From positions 1-38,938 of the forward strand of contig JAJYLA010000020.1 in NCBI GenBank assembly GCA_021788115.1: a stretch of 38,938 bases of DNA, in the 5' to 3' direction. The stretch is from Actinomycetes bacterium (GTDB taxonomy: Bacteria > Actinomycetota > Acidimicrobiia > Acidimicrobiales > Palsa-688). Below the pieces are notes generated by a model. That model saw only the letters and a program-made list of their open reading frames with translations. It was not told where the DNA came from and searched no databases. The translations under genes were made by a program, and so were the position numbers. Positions 24,106 through 33,245 of the stretch are shown piece after piece (positions within the stretch are counted from its first letter, which is position 1; each line of letters starts with the position of its first letter).

Positions 24106-27100
24106 GTGCAGGGGCTGACCGGCGGGGCCTACGACGAGCTGATCACCGCCGGCCTCGCCGAGCTCCTCCGCCGGCCCGGAGTCGTATCCGACACCTCACC
24201 CGTCGCCCAGGCCGAAGTCGCCGAGGTCCTCGCCGCCCACCTGGAAAAGGTGGCAGCCCGAGTTCTCGACCTGCTTCCGTTCGAGCGCCGCGTGGCGGTC
24301 GCCAACGACCTCCTCGACCGCCTCCTTCGACAGGACCGGCGCGCCGACAGGAGAGAACTCGTCGCCGACGGCCCCCGGATGCTGCACGCGGTGGAGCCCG
24401 CCGGCAGACTCCGCCCCCTCAACCCGCTCAGGCGCGCCGACCTCCTCATCAACGCACGGGGGGAACCCGCCCTCCACGAGGAGCTGGCCGCCGAGATCGC
24501 CTCGGCCGACCGGGTCGACCTCCTGTGCGCCTTCATCAAATGGCAGGGCTTGCGGCTGCTCACCGACGCCCTCACCGAACACCACCGCCACGGCCGTCCC
24601 CTCCGGGTCATCACCACCACCTACGTGGGCGCCACCGAACGTAAGGCCATCGACAAGCTGGTCGAGCTGGGCGCGGCGGTGAAGATCAGCTACGAGACCC
24701 GCAGCACCCGCCTGCACGCCAAGGCCTGGCTGTTCCGCCGCAACACCGGCTGGGACACGGGGTACGTGGGCTCCTCGAACATGTCCCGCTCGGCCCTCGT
24801 CGACGGCCTCGAGTGGAACGTGCGGCTGTCCACCGGTGACACCCCCCTCCTCTTGCGGAAGTTCGCCGGCACCTTCGACTCCTACTGGGCCGATCCCCGC
24901 TTCGAGGACTACGACCCCGGCCGCGACAGCGCCAGGCTCGACCAGGCCCTCCAGGCCGCCCGCGGCCCGATCCCGGTCTCCATAGCGGGCCTCGAGGTGC
25001 GCCCCTACCCCTACCAGCAGGCGATGCTCGACCAGCTCGAGGTCGAGCGCAAAGTCCACGACCGCTGGCGCAACCTCGTCGTCGCCGCCACCGGCACCGG
25101 CAAGACCGTGGTGGCCGCCCTCGACTATCGCCGCCTGACCGAGGAGCTCGGCGATCTCTCCCTCCTCTTCGTGGCGCACCGACGGGAGATCCTCCAGCAG
25201 AGCCGGGCCACCTTCGCCGCCGTCATGACCGACGGCACCTTCGGCGAGGTGTGGGTGGGCGGCCGGCGGCCCACCGACTGGCGCCACGTGTTCGCCTCTA
25301 TCCAGAGCCTGCACGCCGACGGCCTGGCTTCCGTCCGACCCGAGCAGTTCGACGTGGTCATCGTGGACGAGTTCCACCACGCCGAGGCCGCCACGTACCG
25401 CCGCCTGCTCGAGCACATCCGCCCCAGGCTGCTGCTCGGGCTGACCGCCACCCCGGAAAGGGCCGACGGAGGAGACGTCACCGAGTGGTTCGACGGCCAC
25501 ATCGCCACCGAACTGCGGCTGTGGCACGCCCTCGAACAGGACCTGCTGTGTCCTTTCAACTACTTCGGCATCGCGGACAGCACCGATCTGCGCGGCATCG
25601 CCTGGCGCCGGGGCGCCTACGACGTCGCGGGTCTGTCCAACCTCTACACAGGCAACGACGCCCGAGCCGCGATCGTGATCCGCGCCGTTCGCGACATCGT
25701 CACCGATGCCGGGGCGATGAGAGCCCTCGGCTTCTGCGTGTCGATCGACCACGCCCACTACATGGCCAGGGTGTTCAACGAAGCCGGCATTGCCGCGATC
25801 GCGGTCGACGCGACCACCGTCGCCGAGACGCGGAGCGCCGCCCTCCGCGACCTGCGCAGCCGCAAGGTCAACGCCGTCTTCGCCGTAGACCTCTTCAACG
25901 AGGGCCTCGACGTGCCCGAGGTCGACACCGTCCTGTTCCTGCGCCCCACCGAGAGCGCCACCGTGTTCCTGCAGCAGCTCGGCCGGGGTCTGCGCCGCAC
26001 GCCCGGCAAGGCTTGCCTGACCGTCCTCGACTTCGTCGGCCAGCATGACCGTCGCTTCCGCTGGGATGTCCGCTACCGGGCGCTGACCGGGTCGTCCCGA
26101 GCGGAGCTGGTACGCCAGATCGAGCACGGCTTCCCGTTCCTGCCCGCCGGCAGCTCCATGCGGCTGGACCGCGTCGCCCGGCAGCTCGTGCTGGACAACG
26201 TCAAGGCCCAGGTGGCCCTGCGCCGTCCGCAGCTGGTCGCGGACATCCGCAGCTACGGAAACGTGACGCTCGGCCGGTACTTGAGCGCATCGGGCCGTGA
26301 GCCAGCGAGCATCTATCCCCGCCACTCCTGGACTGCTCTGCGCCGGGAGGCCGGCCTGCCCACCCCCCCGCCGGGCCCCGGCGAGGACCGGCTTCTTCGG
26401 CGCACCGCCCGGATCCTGCACGCGGACGACCGCGAGCGGCTGCGCGCCTGGCGGGAGGTGCTGATCGCACCCGCTCCCCCGGCCGTTGAGGATCTGGGAA
26501 AAAGGGAGCAGCGCCTCCTCTTGATGCTCTTCTTCACCCTCTGGCCGGACGGCGGAGGCTTCTCCGACTATGCCCAGGGCTGGCGTCAACTATGGGCCGA
26601 CCACGCGGTCCGCGAGGAGATCGTCCAGGTGCTCGAGGTGGCGGGAGAGCGGATCTCCCACGTGCCGGTACGCCTCGGGGGCATGGACTCCGTGCCGCTG
26701 TGGGTCCACTGCCGCTACGGGAGGGAGGAACTCCTCGCGGCGGTCGGCTCGGCGACCCTGAAGCGGCCACCCCTCAACGACCGCGAGGGGGTCCGGTTCA
26801 GCGAGGAGGAGCAGGCCGACGTCTTCACCTTCACCCTGGCGAAGAGCGAGCGGGACTACTCGCCGACCACCATGTACCGCGACTACGCCATCAGCCGGGA
26901 GCTGATCCACTGGGAGTCGCAGAGCACCACCAGCGCCGAATCGCCGACGGGACAGCGTTATGTGAACCACGTCTCCCGGGGCAGCCGCGTGCTCCTGTTC
27001 TGCCGGGAGACCAACGACGGCGAGTTCGGGGCCCAGCCGTTCTTCTTCCTGGGCACCGCCCGCTACGTCAGCCATACCGGCAGCCGGCCGATGGCCGTCA

Positions 27101-27168
27101 CCTGGAAGCTGGACCATCCCATGCCCGCCGGGTTCTTCGAAGCCGCCTCCATGCTGGCCGGCGGATGA
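24106..27168 (+). CDS. PLD-nuclease/SF2 helicase with DUF3427-like C-terminus
   Basis: This is a 1020-residue protein. Residues about 115-290 form a phospholipase-D-like domain with H204-x-K206 in RLHAKAWLF and the following GSSNMSRSAL, as in PLD nucleases. Residues about 300-690 form a superfamily 2 helicase: Walker A AATGTGKT (K333), DEFHH (D421, E422), GLTATPERADG, LFNEGLDVPEVD and the arginine motif QQLGRGLRR. The C-terminal third resembles DUF3427 (SPTTMYRDYAISRELIHWES, then RETNDGEFGAQPFFFLG). Such proteins are thought to act in DNA repair or anti-phage defence. The gene appears monocistronic, with a leaderless GTG start, and stands between a catabolic regulator and a housekeeping-like gene, suggesting insertion. 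Confidence 0.87.
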   Translation: MQGLTGGAYDELITAGLAELLRRPGVVSDTSPVAQAEVAEVLAAHLEKVAARVLDLLPFERRVAVANDLLDRLLRQDRRADRRELVADGPRMLHAVEPAGRLRPLNPLRRADLLINARGEPALHEELAAEIASADRVDLLCAFIKWQGLRLLTDALTEHHRHGRPLRVITTTYVGATERKAIDKLVELGAAVKISYETRSTRLHAKAWLFRRNTGWDTGYVGSSNMSRSALVDGLEWNVRLSTGDTPLLLRKFAGTFDSYWADPRFEDYDPGRDSARLDQALQAARGPIPVSIAGLEVRPYPYQQAMLDQLEVERKVHDRWRNLVVAATGTGKTVVAALDYRRLTEELGDLSLLFVAHRREILQQSRATFAAVMTDGTFGEVWVGGRRPTDWRHVFASIQSLHADGLASVRPEQFDVVIVDEFHHAEAATYRRLLEHIRPRLLLGLTATPERADGGDVTEWFDGHIATELRLWHALEQDLLCPFNYFGIADSTDLRGIAWRRGAYDVAGLSNLYTGNDARAAIVIRAVRDIVTDAGAMRALGFCVSIDHAHYMARVFNEAGIAAIAVDATTVAETRSAALRDLRSRKVNAVFAVDLFNEGLDVPEVDTVLFLRPTESATVFLQQLGRGLRRTPGKACLTVLDFVGQHDRRFRWDVRYRALTGSSRAELVRQIEHGFPFLPAGSSMRLDRVARQLVLDNVKAQVALRRPQLVADIRSYGNVTLGRYLSASGREPASIYPRHSWTALRREAGLPTPPPGPGEDRLLRRTARILHADDRERLRAWREVLIAPAPPAVEDLGKREQRLLLMLFFTLWPDGGGFSDYAQGWRQLWADHAVREEIVQVLEVAGERISHVPVRLGGMDSVPLWVHCRYGREELLAAVGSATLKRPPLNDREGVRFSEEEQADVFTFTLAKSERDYSPTTMYRDYAISRELIHWESQSTTSAESPTGQRYVNHVSRGSRVLLFCRETNDGEFGAQPFFFLGTARYVSHTGSRPMAVTWKLDHPMPAGFFEAASMLAGG

Positions 27169-27202
27169 GCGAGGATCGGCAGCAACGACACCGCGTTGGC
27201 CA

Positions 27203-28798
27203 TCAGCCGGCTGCGAGGTCGGCCAGGGCGCCGGCGAGCTGATCGGGCTCCGCGGTCAGGCCGCCCTCGGCCGCGCCCGCGCCGTTCAAGAGCACGAAGC
27301 GGGGTTCGCCTCCTGCTCTCCGGCTGCGACGCCAGGCGTCGACCATGTCGTCGGCTGAGACGGCCATCCGGGTCGGTAGCCCGAGACGCCCGAGCACCCG
27401 CCGGTGCGTCTCGACCACGGGCCGGTCGATCCGCCCCAGGCGTGCCGCCAGGAAGCCCGCCGCCACCATCCCGAGCGAAACCGCGTCCCCGTGCCGATCC
27501 GGCCCCGGGGGCAGCAGCCGTTCGAAGGCGCGGCCGAAGGTGTGCCCGTAGCGGAGTTGCACACGCTCCCCCTGCTCACGCTGGTCGGCGGTGACGATGG
27601 CCGCCTTCACCGCCGTCGAGCGAGCCAGCAGGTCGGCGAGGACGTCCACGTCGCCCCCGAGCACCTGGTCGGCTTCTTCTTCGAGGGCGCTCAGCAGGGC
27701 CCGGTCCCCGATGATGGCGTGCTTCACCATCTCGGCCAGCCCCGACCGGAAGCCGTCGTCGCGGTGCTCGAGGGCCAGTTCGACGTCGCTCACCACCACC
27801 ACCGGCTGGTGGATGGTCCCCGCCAGGTTGCCTCCGCCGGACAGCCGGACACCGTTCTTCCCGCCGATGGCCGCGTCGGCCTGGCCGTGGAGGGTGGTCG
27901 GGACAAGCGCGAGGTGCATCCCCCGGTTGTAGGTGGACGCGACGAACCCGGTGAGGTACGCGACCTCCTCCCCTCCCACGCCGATCAGCAAATCGTCGCG
28001 CCGGGCCTCGGAGCCGGCCAGCCCGTCCGACAACCGTTCCACGACAGCGAAGCGGTTGACCGCCCCTCCCTCCGGTAGGTGGAAGTGCACCGTCTCGGCG
28101 TCATGGCGTTCATCCAGGCGGGCGACGAGCGCCTCGGCCGCCCGGTCCCCGCCGGCCGACACGACGAAGCACCGACCGACCGCGATCGCCCGGGGCAGCA
28201 GCGCTTCGATGTCGGCCGCGATGCCTCCCCCGATGTGCACCAGGTGCGCGCCGCCCATGGGCGCCACGAGCACGCTCCTCGACCCCGGCGGGGCCGACCG
28301 CGGCGCCACGAGGTACTCGAGGAGGTGGTGGACGATGTCCTCGGGGCGGCGGCCGTCGGTGCGCACGGTCACCTTGGCGGCATCGTGGTAGCCGGGAAGG
28401 CGGCTCCGGTAGATCTCGCCGACGTCCGGCCGCCGCATCATCGGCCGCAGGTCGTCCTTGCCTATGCGCAGGAGCGCCTCCTCGTAGCCGACCTCGAGGT
28501 GGACGCCCATCACCGCCTCGAGTGCCTTGCGGGTGCCAGGGTGCTCGACCGCCCCGCCGCCCAGGGCGACGACGGCGGGAGGCCCGGAGAGCGTTTCGAC
28601 GACCGTGTCGTGCTCGAGCTGGCGGAAGGCCGCCTCGCCGTCCTCGGCGAAGATGTCCACGACCCGCCGGCGGGTGCGGTGCTCGATCAGGATGTCGATG
28701 TCGACGAAGGGGAGCCCTAGCTTCTCCGCCAGCAGGTAGCCGATCGTGGTCTTGCCGGCCCCCATGAAGCCCATCAGCACCACCATCGACCCGGCCAT
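27203..28798 (-). CDS. Shikimate kinase / 3-dehydroquinate synthase-like fusion
   Basis: This is a 531-residue fusion. Residues 1 to about 165 are a shikimate kinase with GFMGAGKTT, the DIDILIE strand, FRQLE and the lid arginines in LRPMMRRPD. Residues about 175-531 are a dehydroquinate-synthase fold with LALVPTTLHGQADAAIGGKNGV, GLAEMVKHAIIGD, H419 in RYGHTFGR and H436 in DRHGDAVSLGM, so the metal ligands appear kept. Usual synthase residues are changed: NxGHTxGHA is read R-Y-G-H-T-F-G-R423, and the common GDLAGF is AYLTGF. It could be a divergent shikimate-pathway enzyme or another sugar phosphate cyclase. The ATG at 28798 directly follows GGGAG; ATG 28786 is an alternative. Confidence 0.85.
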   Translation of the reverse strand: MAGSMVVLMGFMGAGKTTIGYLLAEKLGLPFVDIDILIEHRTRRRVVDIFAEDGEAAFRQLEHDTVVETLSGPPAVVALGGGAVEHPGTRKALEAVMGVHLEVGYEEALLRIGKDDLRPMMRRPDVGEIYRSRLPGYHDAAKVTVRTDGRRPEDIVHHLLEYLVAPRSAPPGSRSVLVAPMGGAHLVHIGGGIAADIEALLPRAIAVGRCFVVSAGGDRAAEALVARLDERHDAETVHFHLPEGGAVNRFAVVERLSDGLAGSEARRDDLLIGVGGEEVAYLTGFVASTYNRGMHLALVPTTLHGQADAAIGGKNGVRLSGGGNLAGTIHQPVVVVSDVELALEHRDDGFRSGLAEMVKHAIIGDRALLSALEEEADQVLGGDVDVLADLLARSTAVKAAIVTADQREQGERVQLRYGHTFGRAFERLLPPGPDRHGDAVSLGMVAAGFLAARLGRIDRPVVETHRRVLGRLGLPTRMAVSADDMVDAWRRSRRAGGEPRFVLLNGAGAAEGGLTAEPDQLAGALADLAAG

Positions 28799-28967
28799 CT
28801 CCCTGCGTACGTGATTGTCGTCGACCGCTGCCGCGCGACCCGTGGCCGGCCGACGAACGGTATCGCGGACGCGCCCGGAGCGCCCCTGCACAGGGGTGAA
28901 GACATCCGCCCGCCGCCGGCCGGCATCCGCGCGTGCAATCTGGTCGGGCGAGACAAAAAGGGGTGGA

Positions 28968-28998
28968 CGCGACTATACCCCAGGGGGGTATAGTCGCG
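28968..28998. promoter_or_regulatory. CsoR/CstR-type operator before sqr
   Basis: A perfect inverted repeat with 14-bp arms, CGCGACTATACCCC and GGGGTATAGTCGCG, around AGG. The TATACCCC...GGGGTATA core matches the operator type of CsoR-family regulators, of which CstR senses persulfide. It includes TATAGT (28989-28994), the likely -10 box of sqr, with TGGACG (28964-28969) as a weak -35. By symmetry a second TATAGT faces the opposite gene. No csoR/cstR gene is in the window. Confidence 0.8.
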
Positions 28999-29045
28999 GA
29001 ACGGGAGGGACCCGGGAGGGACCGTCAGCTAGAGGGGTCGTTTGC

Positions 29046-30506
29046 ATGGCACGTGTCGTCATCTTGGGCGCCGGCATCTCCGGGCACACCGCGGCGCTGC
29101 ACCTCCGACGGCTGCTCAAGAAGCAGCACGAGGTGGTAGTGGTCTCGCCCAGCCCGGACTACAACTGGATCCCGTCGAACATCTGGGTGGGGGTCGGGCG
29201 GATGAAGACCGGGCAGGTCAAGTTCCCCCTCGCCCCCGTCTACCGGAAGAAGAAGATCGACTTTCGCCAGGCCAAGGCCGTCGCCATCTGGCCCGAAGGC
29301 GCGGGTGACAACCACACGGGTGCGGTCGACATCGAGTACACCCTGCCGGGGCGGGAGGGAGAGCGGCAGCGGCTCTCGTATGACTTCCTGGTCAACGCCA
29401 CCGGCCCGAAGCTCAACTTCGCCGCGACTCCGGGCCTCGGGCCCGACGCGGGCTTCTCGCTGTCGGTCTGCACGCCCGCGCACGCCGAGCAGACGGCGGC
29501 GAGGCTCGTGGAGGTCATCAAGAAGCTCGAGAGCGGCGAGCGCCAACGCCTGGTCGTCGGCGTCGGCCACGGCGCCTGCACGTGCGAGGGGGCCGCGTTC
29601 GAGTACGCCTTCAACGTCGAGCACGAGCTCCGGGTTCGGGGCCTGCGTGACCGGGCCGAGGTCGTCTACCTCACCAACGAGTACGAGCTGGGCGACTTCG
29701 GGGTGGGGGGCATGTCCTTCGAGCAGGACGGCTACGTCACCTCGAGCCAGCTGTGGACCGAATCGCTGTTCAAAGAGCGCGGCGTCAGGGCCATCCTGCG
29801 GGCCCACGTGCAGCGGGTCGAACCCGGCAAGGTCTTCTACGAGACCCTCGACGGAGAAGAGGACGCGCTGAGCTTCGACTTCGCGATGCTCCTCCCGCCT
29901 TTCCGCGGGCAGGAGCTCGAGGCCTTCGACCGTGCCGGCGGGGACATCACGTCGGAGCTGTTCGCCGCCAGCGGGTTCATGAAGGTCGACGCCGACTACA
30001 CCCCGAAGGGCTACGACGAGTGGCAGGCCGCCGACTGGCCGAGGACCTATGTGAGCCCCAAGTACCCGAACGTCTTCGCGATCGGTATCGCCTTCGCCCC
30101 GCCGCACCCGATATCGCGGCCACACTCCACGTCGAGCGGGACCGTCATCTCCCCCGCTCCGCCCCGCACGGGCATGCCTTCGGCCATCATGGGCCGCCAG
30201 GTCGCCCGCAGCATCGCCGACATGGTCAACAAGGGCAAGGGCGCCCCCACCCACACCGCTTCGATGGCCGAGATGGGGGCGGGCTGCGTCGCGTCAGCAG
30301 GAGCGGGGATCATGCACGGCACGGCCGCCTCGATGACCATGTACCCCATCGTCCCCGACCACGGGAAGTTCCCCGACTACGGGCGCAACATCAAGCAGAC
30401 GACCGGCGAGATCGGCCTGGCCGGACACTGGATGAAGCACCTGCTCCACCACATGTTCATCTACAAGGCGAAGGCCCGCCCGGGCTGGTCCTTCATCCCC
30501 GAATGA
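29046..30506 (+). CDS. sqr: Sulfide:quinone oxidoreductase family FAD protein
   Basis: This is a 486-residue flavoprotein of the SQR family, oxidising sulfide to persulfide or sulfur with transfer of electrons to quinone at the membrane. It has an N-terminal Rossmann motif RVVILGAGISGHTAALHL, C142, a C178-x-C180 pair in GHGACTCEG (candidate redox cysteines) and a C-terminal amphipathic/hydrophobic region (GHWMKHLLHHMFIYKAKARP) for membrane contact. The ATG at 29046 follows GAGGGG; the frame is open further upstream, but that part would cross the promoter. A CsoR/CstR-like palindrome lies just upstream, consistent with sulfide or persulfide induction. A related ferric-sulfide or type-specific SQR role cannot be excluded. 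Confidence 0.9.
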   Translation: MARVVILGAGISGHTAALHLRRLLKKQHEVVVVSPSPDYNWIPSNIWVGVGRMKTGQVKFPLAPVYRKKKIDFRQAKAVAIWPEGAGDNHTGAVDIEYTLPGREGERQRLSYDFLVNATGPKLNFAATPGLGPDAGFSLSVCTPAHAEQTAARLVEVIKKLESGERQRLVVGVGHGACTCEGAAFEYAFNVEHELRVRGLRDRAEVVYLTNEYELGDFGVGGMSFEQDGYVTSSQLWTESLFKERGVRAILRAHVQRVEPGKVFYETLDGEEDALSFDFAMLLPPFRGQELEAFDRAGGDITSELFAASGFMKVDADYTPKGYDEWQAADWPRTYVSPKYPNVFAIGIAFAPPHPISRPHSTSSGTVISPAPPRTGMPSAIMGRQVARSIADMVNKGKGAPTHTASMAEMGAGCVASAGAGIMHGTAASMTMYPIVPDHGKFPDYGRNIKQTTGEIGLAGHWMKHLLHHMFIYKAKARPGWSFIPE

Positions 30507-30513
30507 GGTCCCG

Positions 30514-30660
30514 ATGACTGGCGAACACATCCACACCATCGCGCCGATGCCGACGAAGAAGACCGTGCGCCGGCGCACCTCGGTGCCGATGCAGGCGTAC
30601 CGGTTTGCCGTCGTGAGCCTGCGGATGCTCAAGATGATCCGCCGCACCCACATGACCTGA
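30514..30660 (+). CDS. Small basic protein downstream of sqr
   Basis: This 48-residue ORF begins 7 nt after the sqr stop, with GAGG eight bases upstream of its ATG. It encodes MTGEHIHTIAPMPTKKTVRR and then an RTSVPMQAYRFAVVSLRMLKMIRR-type helix (about residues 21-44). It is strongly basic, with a hydrophobic/basic amphipathic C-terminal half that could touch a membrane or SQR. No family is recognised. Its placement argues for co-transcription with sqr. Confidence 0.6.
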   Translation: MTGEHIHTIAPMPTKKTVRRRTSVPMQAYRFAVVSLRMLKMIRRTHMT

Positions 30661-30792
30661 TCGACTCCGCCTCGCGGTGCCGGAAGCAGTGACGCCTCCG
30701 GCATGGGTTCGTTGGTCCCGTGCCGCCAGGTGCTTGGGGCCCTTGCCGCGCGGCCCCCCGCGCGCCACCGTTGCCTCATCGAGGTGGCAAGT

Positions 30793-31772
30793 GGTCCATC
30801 GAGGGTACGTGCTGCTGTACGCCGCGGCGCTGACCCATCCGAGGGTGTCGGTGCTCAAGGCGGTGTCGGATTCAACCGACCTGCTCGGACTCCTGCAGGA
30901 GGCAAGCGCGGCTGGTGTCGTGCGGGTCGACGGCGACAGTGTCTCGTTCTCCCACCCACTCATCGCGTCGATGCTGTACGCCGATGCTCTCGGTGCCCGC
31001 CGGCGCGCGGTGCACCGGCGGCTCGCCGAAGTGGGCACCGACCCCGAGGAGCGTGCGCGCCACCTGGCCGTGAGCACGGACGGGCCGGACGGGTCGGTCG
31101 CCGCCGTTGTGGATCGTGGAGCCCGCGCCACCCTCTCGCGAGGCGCACCGCACTCGGCAGGCGCGACGCCCTGGCGGTGCTCACGGCCATCGACTTCTAC
31201 CTCGGTCGCGGGATCGACCAGCGTCGCCTGGACGCCGCCCTGCGTGCCGGGGACCCGGACCGCCACACGCCGCCCGTGCTGGCCCCGTCATTCATCGCCG
31301 GCACGTTGCTCGCTGCGACGGAGCTCTTCGACGACTCCCGCGCCGCCCTCGAACGCCTTCGCTCGCGCCTCATCGAGCGCGGCCGTACGTCCGAGCTGTT
31401 CGTCGATGCGCACGTCGGCCGGCTCGGCGAAGCACGCGCGGCCGCCGAGCAGGCGCTGGCGATCGCGCAGCAGAAGCAGTGGACTTCGTCGCGCTGTACC
31501 CGCTGCACACCCTCGGCTTCGTTGCCGCCTCCACCAACGACCCGGCCGCCGTCGACGGGACCCTGGGCGCGGTCAACGAGGCGTGCGTGGCCCAAGGGCT
31601 GCCCGAGCCGTCGCTGGCGCCGTTCCTCCCGGATGAGATCGAAGCCCTGGTCGCCCTGGGGGAGCTCGACCGGCCACGTGCGCTGCTCGACTTCTTCGAA
31701 GAGCTCGTGGCCTCCGTAGGCCGCCCTGCCCTCCCCGCGACCGCCTATATGCATTTCTGCGGTCTTGGAGAG
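30793..31772 (+). pseudogene. Fragmentary AAA/LuxR (MalT-like) regulator, frameshifted
   Basis: Three frames give one helical-repeat regulator: about 30793-31146 (FSHPLIASMLYADALGARRR, RRLAEVGTDPEERARHLAVS), about 31157-31478 (FYLGRGIDQRRLDAALRAGD, ARAAAEQALAIAQQ) and about 31478-31772 (DFVALYPLHTLGFVAASTND). Frames change near 31150 and 31475. Both the N-terminal ATPase Walker region and the C-terminal LuxR helix-turn-helix are missing, so it is decayed at both ends. Its 3' end runs into the convergent AI-2E-family gene. It resembles, but is not a copy of, the intact regulator at 33874-36663. Confidence 0.7.
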
Positions 31773-31778
31773 GGATCG

Positions 31779-32957
31779 CTACATCTCCTCCAGGCGCGGC
31801 TTGGCCAGTTCGTGGAGGAGCAGCTTGACCCCCGCCGCCAGCGGGATGGCCACCACAGCGCCGATTATCCCGAACACCGTGCCACCGATCACCGTGGCCA
31901 CGACGGTCACCAGCCCCGGGACGTCGACGGTGCGTCGCATGACCTTCGGGGTCAGCAGGTAGTCCTCGGCAAAGCGGTAGAGGATGTAGAAGACCCCGGT
32001 GGCGATGGCCACCGGAAGCGAGACGGTCAAAGCCACCAGGGCCACGACGATCCCGCCGATGGTCGACCCGATGATCGGCACGAGGTCGAGCAGGCCCACC
32101 AGCAAGCCGAGGAGCAGCGCGTAGGGGATGCCCCACGCCAGGCACCAGACCCAGGTCCCGGCGAAGGACACCACCGAGATGGCGAGGTTGCCGAGGACGT
32201 AGCCGCCGACCCGCCCGAAGATCTCGTCGGTGAGCAGCACCATGCGGGCACGGCGGCTGCGGGGTGCCAGATGGTAGAGGCCGCGCTTGATGCGCGGCAT
32301 GTCGGCCAGGGCATAGACCGCCACGATCAGCACCAGCACGGTGGAGGCCAGCACCCCGATCACCGCCTTCCCCAGGCCGAGGACACCCCTTCTCATCGAC
32401 GAGCTCCCGCCGCCGTTGAGCAGGCTCTGCAGCTTGGAGACGATGTGGTACCGCGCGTTGAGCCGGCCCAGGGTGGGGCTATGGGCCTGCAGGCTGCTCA
32501 TGTAGCTGGGCAGGTTGTCGACGAGGTGGGTGACCTGGGTGACGAGGACCGGTATCGCCAGGGCCAGGAAGGCTCCCACCGTGCCGAGCAGGACCAGAAC
32601 CACGACGGTTACGGCCGCCCAGCGCGGCATCAGGCGCCGGGCCAGCCAGGTGACGGCCGGGTCGAGCCCCACGGCGATGAAGAAGGCCAGCCCGAGCAGG
32701 GTGAGCACCTGGGCCGCAGACATGACGAACCACACCAGGGCGAAGGCGGCGGCCGCTCCGAGCGACGCCAGGAGCCCGAACACGAACGGATTCCTGCGGT
32801 CGAAGCGGGCCCCCGTGCGCCCGTACGCCCTGTCGTCGCTGACGCCCGCCTCGGCTGCGGCGTGGGCCTCCATGGTGTCCAGAAGCTCCTGGTCGTCCTC
32901 GGTCCCGGGCGGACCGTGGGACGGCAGGGAGGACAGAGGATCGGTTTCGAGGGCCAT
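31779..32957 (-). CDS. AI-2E family transporter
   Basis: This is a 392-residue polytopic membrane protein of the AI-2E/YdiK family (export of small molecules or ion exchange in known members). A charged N-terminal tail of about 58 residues is followed by some seven or eight hydrophobic segments. Family blocks include GLAFFIAVGLDPAVTWLARR, the long cytoplasmic or periplasmic helical region (TQVTHLVDNLPSYMSSLQAH), IPYALLLGLLVGLLDLVPIIGS and YRFAEDYLLTPKVMRRTVDV. The ATG at 32957 has no strong ribosome site. It is apparently monocistronic. AI-2 transport itself cannot be inferred from family membership. Confidence 0.9.
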   Translation of the reverse strand: MALETDPLSSLPSHGPPGTEDDQELLDTMEAHAAAEAGVSDDRAYGRTGARFDRRNPFVFGLLASLGAAAAFALVWFVMSAAQVLTLLGLAFFIAVGLDPAVTWLARRLMPRWAAVTVVVLVLLGTVGAFLALAIPVLVTQVTHLVDNLPSYMSSLQAHSPTLGRLNARYHIVSKLQSLLNGGGSSSMRRGVLGLGKAVIGVLASTVLVLIVAVYALADMPRIKRGLYHLAPRSRRARMVLLTDEIFGRVGGYVLGNLAISVVSFAGTWVWCLAWGIPYALLLGLLVGLLDLVPIIGSTIGGIVVALVALTVSLPVAIATGVFYILYRFAEDYLLTPKVMRRTVDVPGLVTVVATVIGGTVFGIIGAVVAIPLAAGVKLLLHELAKPRLEEM

Positions 32958-33014
32958 GGGCAGGCGGGCGCTCAGGAGTGGCGAGTGGGGTGCATGGACC
33001 CTCCGGGTCGGCTG

Positions 33015-33245
33015 TCAACCACTCTTATTCCCCCCGTGTGTTGGGCTGTACCGACGAGGTTCGACCGGGCGGATCTCGTTTTTCAGCCTCGTGCTGCGGT
33101 TGAGCGGCTCGGCAGCCGGCTGCCGGCGGCTGCGCAGACCCTCGTCTATCAGTTCCTCCGCCAGGGAAGACACCGACGATCCTCGGGTCGCGGCCTCGGT
33201 TTTCAGCCGCTCCACCACCCGGTCGTCCTGGAAGCGAACCGACAT
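33015..33245 (-). CDS. Ribbon-helix-helix (antitoxin-like) protein with atypical C-terminus
   Basis: This 76-residue ORF opens with MSVRFQDDRVVERLKTEAAT and SVSSLAEELIDEGLRSRR, the strand-helix-helix pattern of RHH antitoxins that bind DNA and pair with a PIN toxin. The tail after about residue 40 (QPAAEPLNRSTRLKNEI) does not look like the usual toxin-binding segment, and no PIN-domain gene is adjacent. It may be a solitary or truncated antitoxin. I chose the ATG at 33245; an upstream ATG at 33296 adds an unconserved tail. The start overlaps a divergent ORF by 2 nt. Confidence 0.55.
   Translation of the reverse strand: MSVRFQDDRVVERLKTEAATRGSSVSSLAEELIDEGLRSRRQPAAEPLNRSTRLKNEIRPVEPRRYSPTHGGNKSG

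Noticed and set aside
28815-29045. Upstream extension of the sqr frame
   Set aside because: It crosses the operator/promoter, and the Rossmann motif starts right after the ATG at 29046.
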